From Pseudomonadales bacterium (GTDB lineage Bacteria > Pseudomonadota > Gammaproteobacteria > Pseudomonadales > IMCC2047), in assembly GCA_024234615.1 (NCBI GenBank), contig JACKNY010000001.1, positions 124,001 to 188,000 of the forward strand: a stretch of DNA of 64,000 nt. Reading direction: 5' to 3'. The notes beneath the pieces were generated by a model. It was not told where the DNA came from. It did no database searches and saw only the letters and a program-made list of their open reading frames with translations. A program made the translations under genes and the position numbers. This document shows positions 63,416 to 64,000 of the stretch, one piece after another. The number at the start of each line of letters is the position of its first letter. The stretch's first letter is position 1.

Positions 63416-64000
63416 ATGGAAGAGTTTGTCGGTCAGCTTTGGCATCGGTTAGTCACGCGTCATTCGCAATCGGAGTATCTTGATGCACAAGTCAAGCTAA
63501 GCGAGGTGGCGCATCAACTGGCACCCTATTATCGTGCAATGGGGGGCGCTCCCGGCAAACTCATCGAGGGGACACCGGCACGGCGGATTAATACGCGCCG
63601 CCGCTTGCGTGATCAATTGGCGGGCACGCAAAAGCGTTTTCCTTTGAGCTGGCAGGACGAGCGCAGTCTGCGCTTACCGAAAAGTATCGCCTGTTTTCCG
63701 AGTCAGGAATTAAACGAGACGCTCTATTACTGGTTGACCGCGATGGCAGCGCATCAGCCGGTGATCCGACATTGGTTTTTGGATAATCAACAAGTCTGCC
63801 AGCAAATCCTGCAACGTTATCCCGGCTTAAAGCTGGTCTATGCGCAGCTGGTCGAGTCAGTTATCGATTTGCGTGATCAATGGTATCGTTTTGACGGGGC
63901 GGAACTGGAGCGTGAACAGGCTATCAGATCCGCTTTACTTAATCCGGGCAGTGTTGCTAATTTGCCGCGCGCGCCCCGCGAACCTTTGCCGGTGCCGCTT
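63416..64000 (+). CDS. norD: Nitric oxide reductase activation protein NorD (3' partial)
   Basis: 195 codons are visible, running off the right edge. The opening MEEFVGQLWHRLVTR and the Arg-rich middle (RRINTRRRLRDQLAG) fit NorD, a cytoplasmic protein with a C-terminal VWA domain (outside the window) that works with the AAA+ protein NorQ to mature NOR. GAGGC lies 11-13 bases before the ATG. norQ is normally between norB and norD but is absent here. Confidence 0.85.
   Translation, partial: MEEFVGQLWHRLVTRHSQSEYLDAQVKLSEVAHQLAPYYRAMGGAPGKLIEGTPARRINTRRRLRDQLAGTQKRFPLSWQDERSLRLPKSIACFPSQELNETLYYWLTAMAAHQPVIRHWFLDNQQVCQQILQRYPGLKLVYAQLVESVIDLRDQWYRFDGAELEREQAIRSALLNPGSVANLPRAPREPLPVPL

Noticed and set aside
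1..64000. tRNA, rRNA, CRISPR arrays, complete insertion sequences, prophage genes
   Set aside because: None seen on reading both strands; only a short transposase remnant was found.

Overview
The window looks like chromosome from a free-living, probably marine, denitrifying gammaproteobacterium. Support: PiT phosphate uptake beside a DUF47 PhoU-like protein, argE-argA, a 2-hydroxyglutarate dehydrogenase divergent from serA, amgK-murU-djlA peptidoglycan recycling, an Mrp cation/proton antiporter cluster, and nor genes under a NorR/sigma-54 promoter. The lineage (Cellvibrionales/Pseudomonadales-like) is inferred from gene content only. Both window ends cut genes: an iron ABC ATPase on the left and norD on the right.

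Layout. 0-4 kb: ferric-iron ABC transporter genes with a palindromic Fur-box candidate; the ATPase gene converges on the permease gene. 4-6 kb: phosphate uptake. 6-8.5 kb: argE and argA. 8.6-11.4 kb: a small anchored coiled-coil protein, a DUF402 protein sharing an intergenic array of GTTAC/GTAAC motifs, then a six-Asp-box beta-propeller followed by a MoaD/ThiS-like protein ending in GG. 11.4-13.5 kb: an AT-richer, decayed accessory patch with a transposase scar, a GFA-family gene, a MarC-family gene and a truncated P-loop kinase. 13.5-19.9 kb: D-2-hydroxyglutarate dehydrogenase/serA, a TIGR01777 protein, a DUF4124 protein, a quinone oxidoreductase and NnrS. 20-23.6 kb: a surface-type VWA protein with five Ig-like repeats plus Yip1-like and DUF4870 membrane proteins. 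23.8-28.6 kb: TonB-dependent receptor, AraC-type regulator and an internally repetitive membrane protein, with strong terminators after the receptor and after the membrane protein.

28.9-40 kb is the most unusual metabolic part. A stand-alone TrpA-like lyase overlaps an FGGY sugar kinase gene, followed by GAPDH. Further on come a radical SAM protein, a DUF59 Fe-S assembly factor with an NnrS-like membrane protein behind a possible FNR/Dnr box, a tandem Usp, a LOG-family protein and a divergent phosphoketolase-like ThDP enzyme. 40-48 kb: a Rap1a/Tai-like secreted protein and an Mrp-type antiporter operon with three D-like subunits and an MrpA-tail/MrpB fusion. 48-55 kb: a second tandem Usp, a P-type cation ATPase, and a DUF4212/sodium:solute symporter pair. 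55-57.7 kb: amgK-murU-djlA and a 50-codon truncated membrane protein. 57.7-64 kb: nitronate monooxygenase, a SYLF lipoprotein, then norR divergent from norC-norB-norD. The norR-norC gap holds three near-identical 17-bp inverted-repeat sites and a -24/-12 promoter; the norC-norB gap carries a 19-bp perfect inverted repeat.

Reading the parts together: nitric-oxide handling (Nor, NnrS, NnrS-like, DUF59), stress proteins (two Usp), cation homeostasis and an ATP-yielding C2/C3 carbon shunt suggest a region adapted to low-oxygen, nitrosative growth. The link to carbon metabolism is inference. No tRNA, rRNA or CRISPR array was seen.
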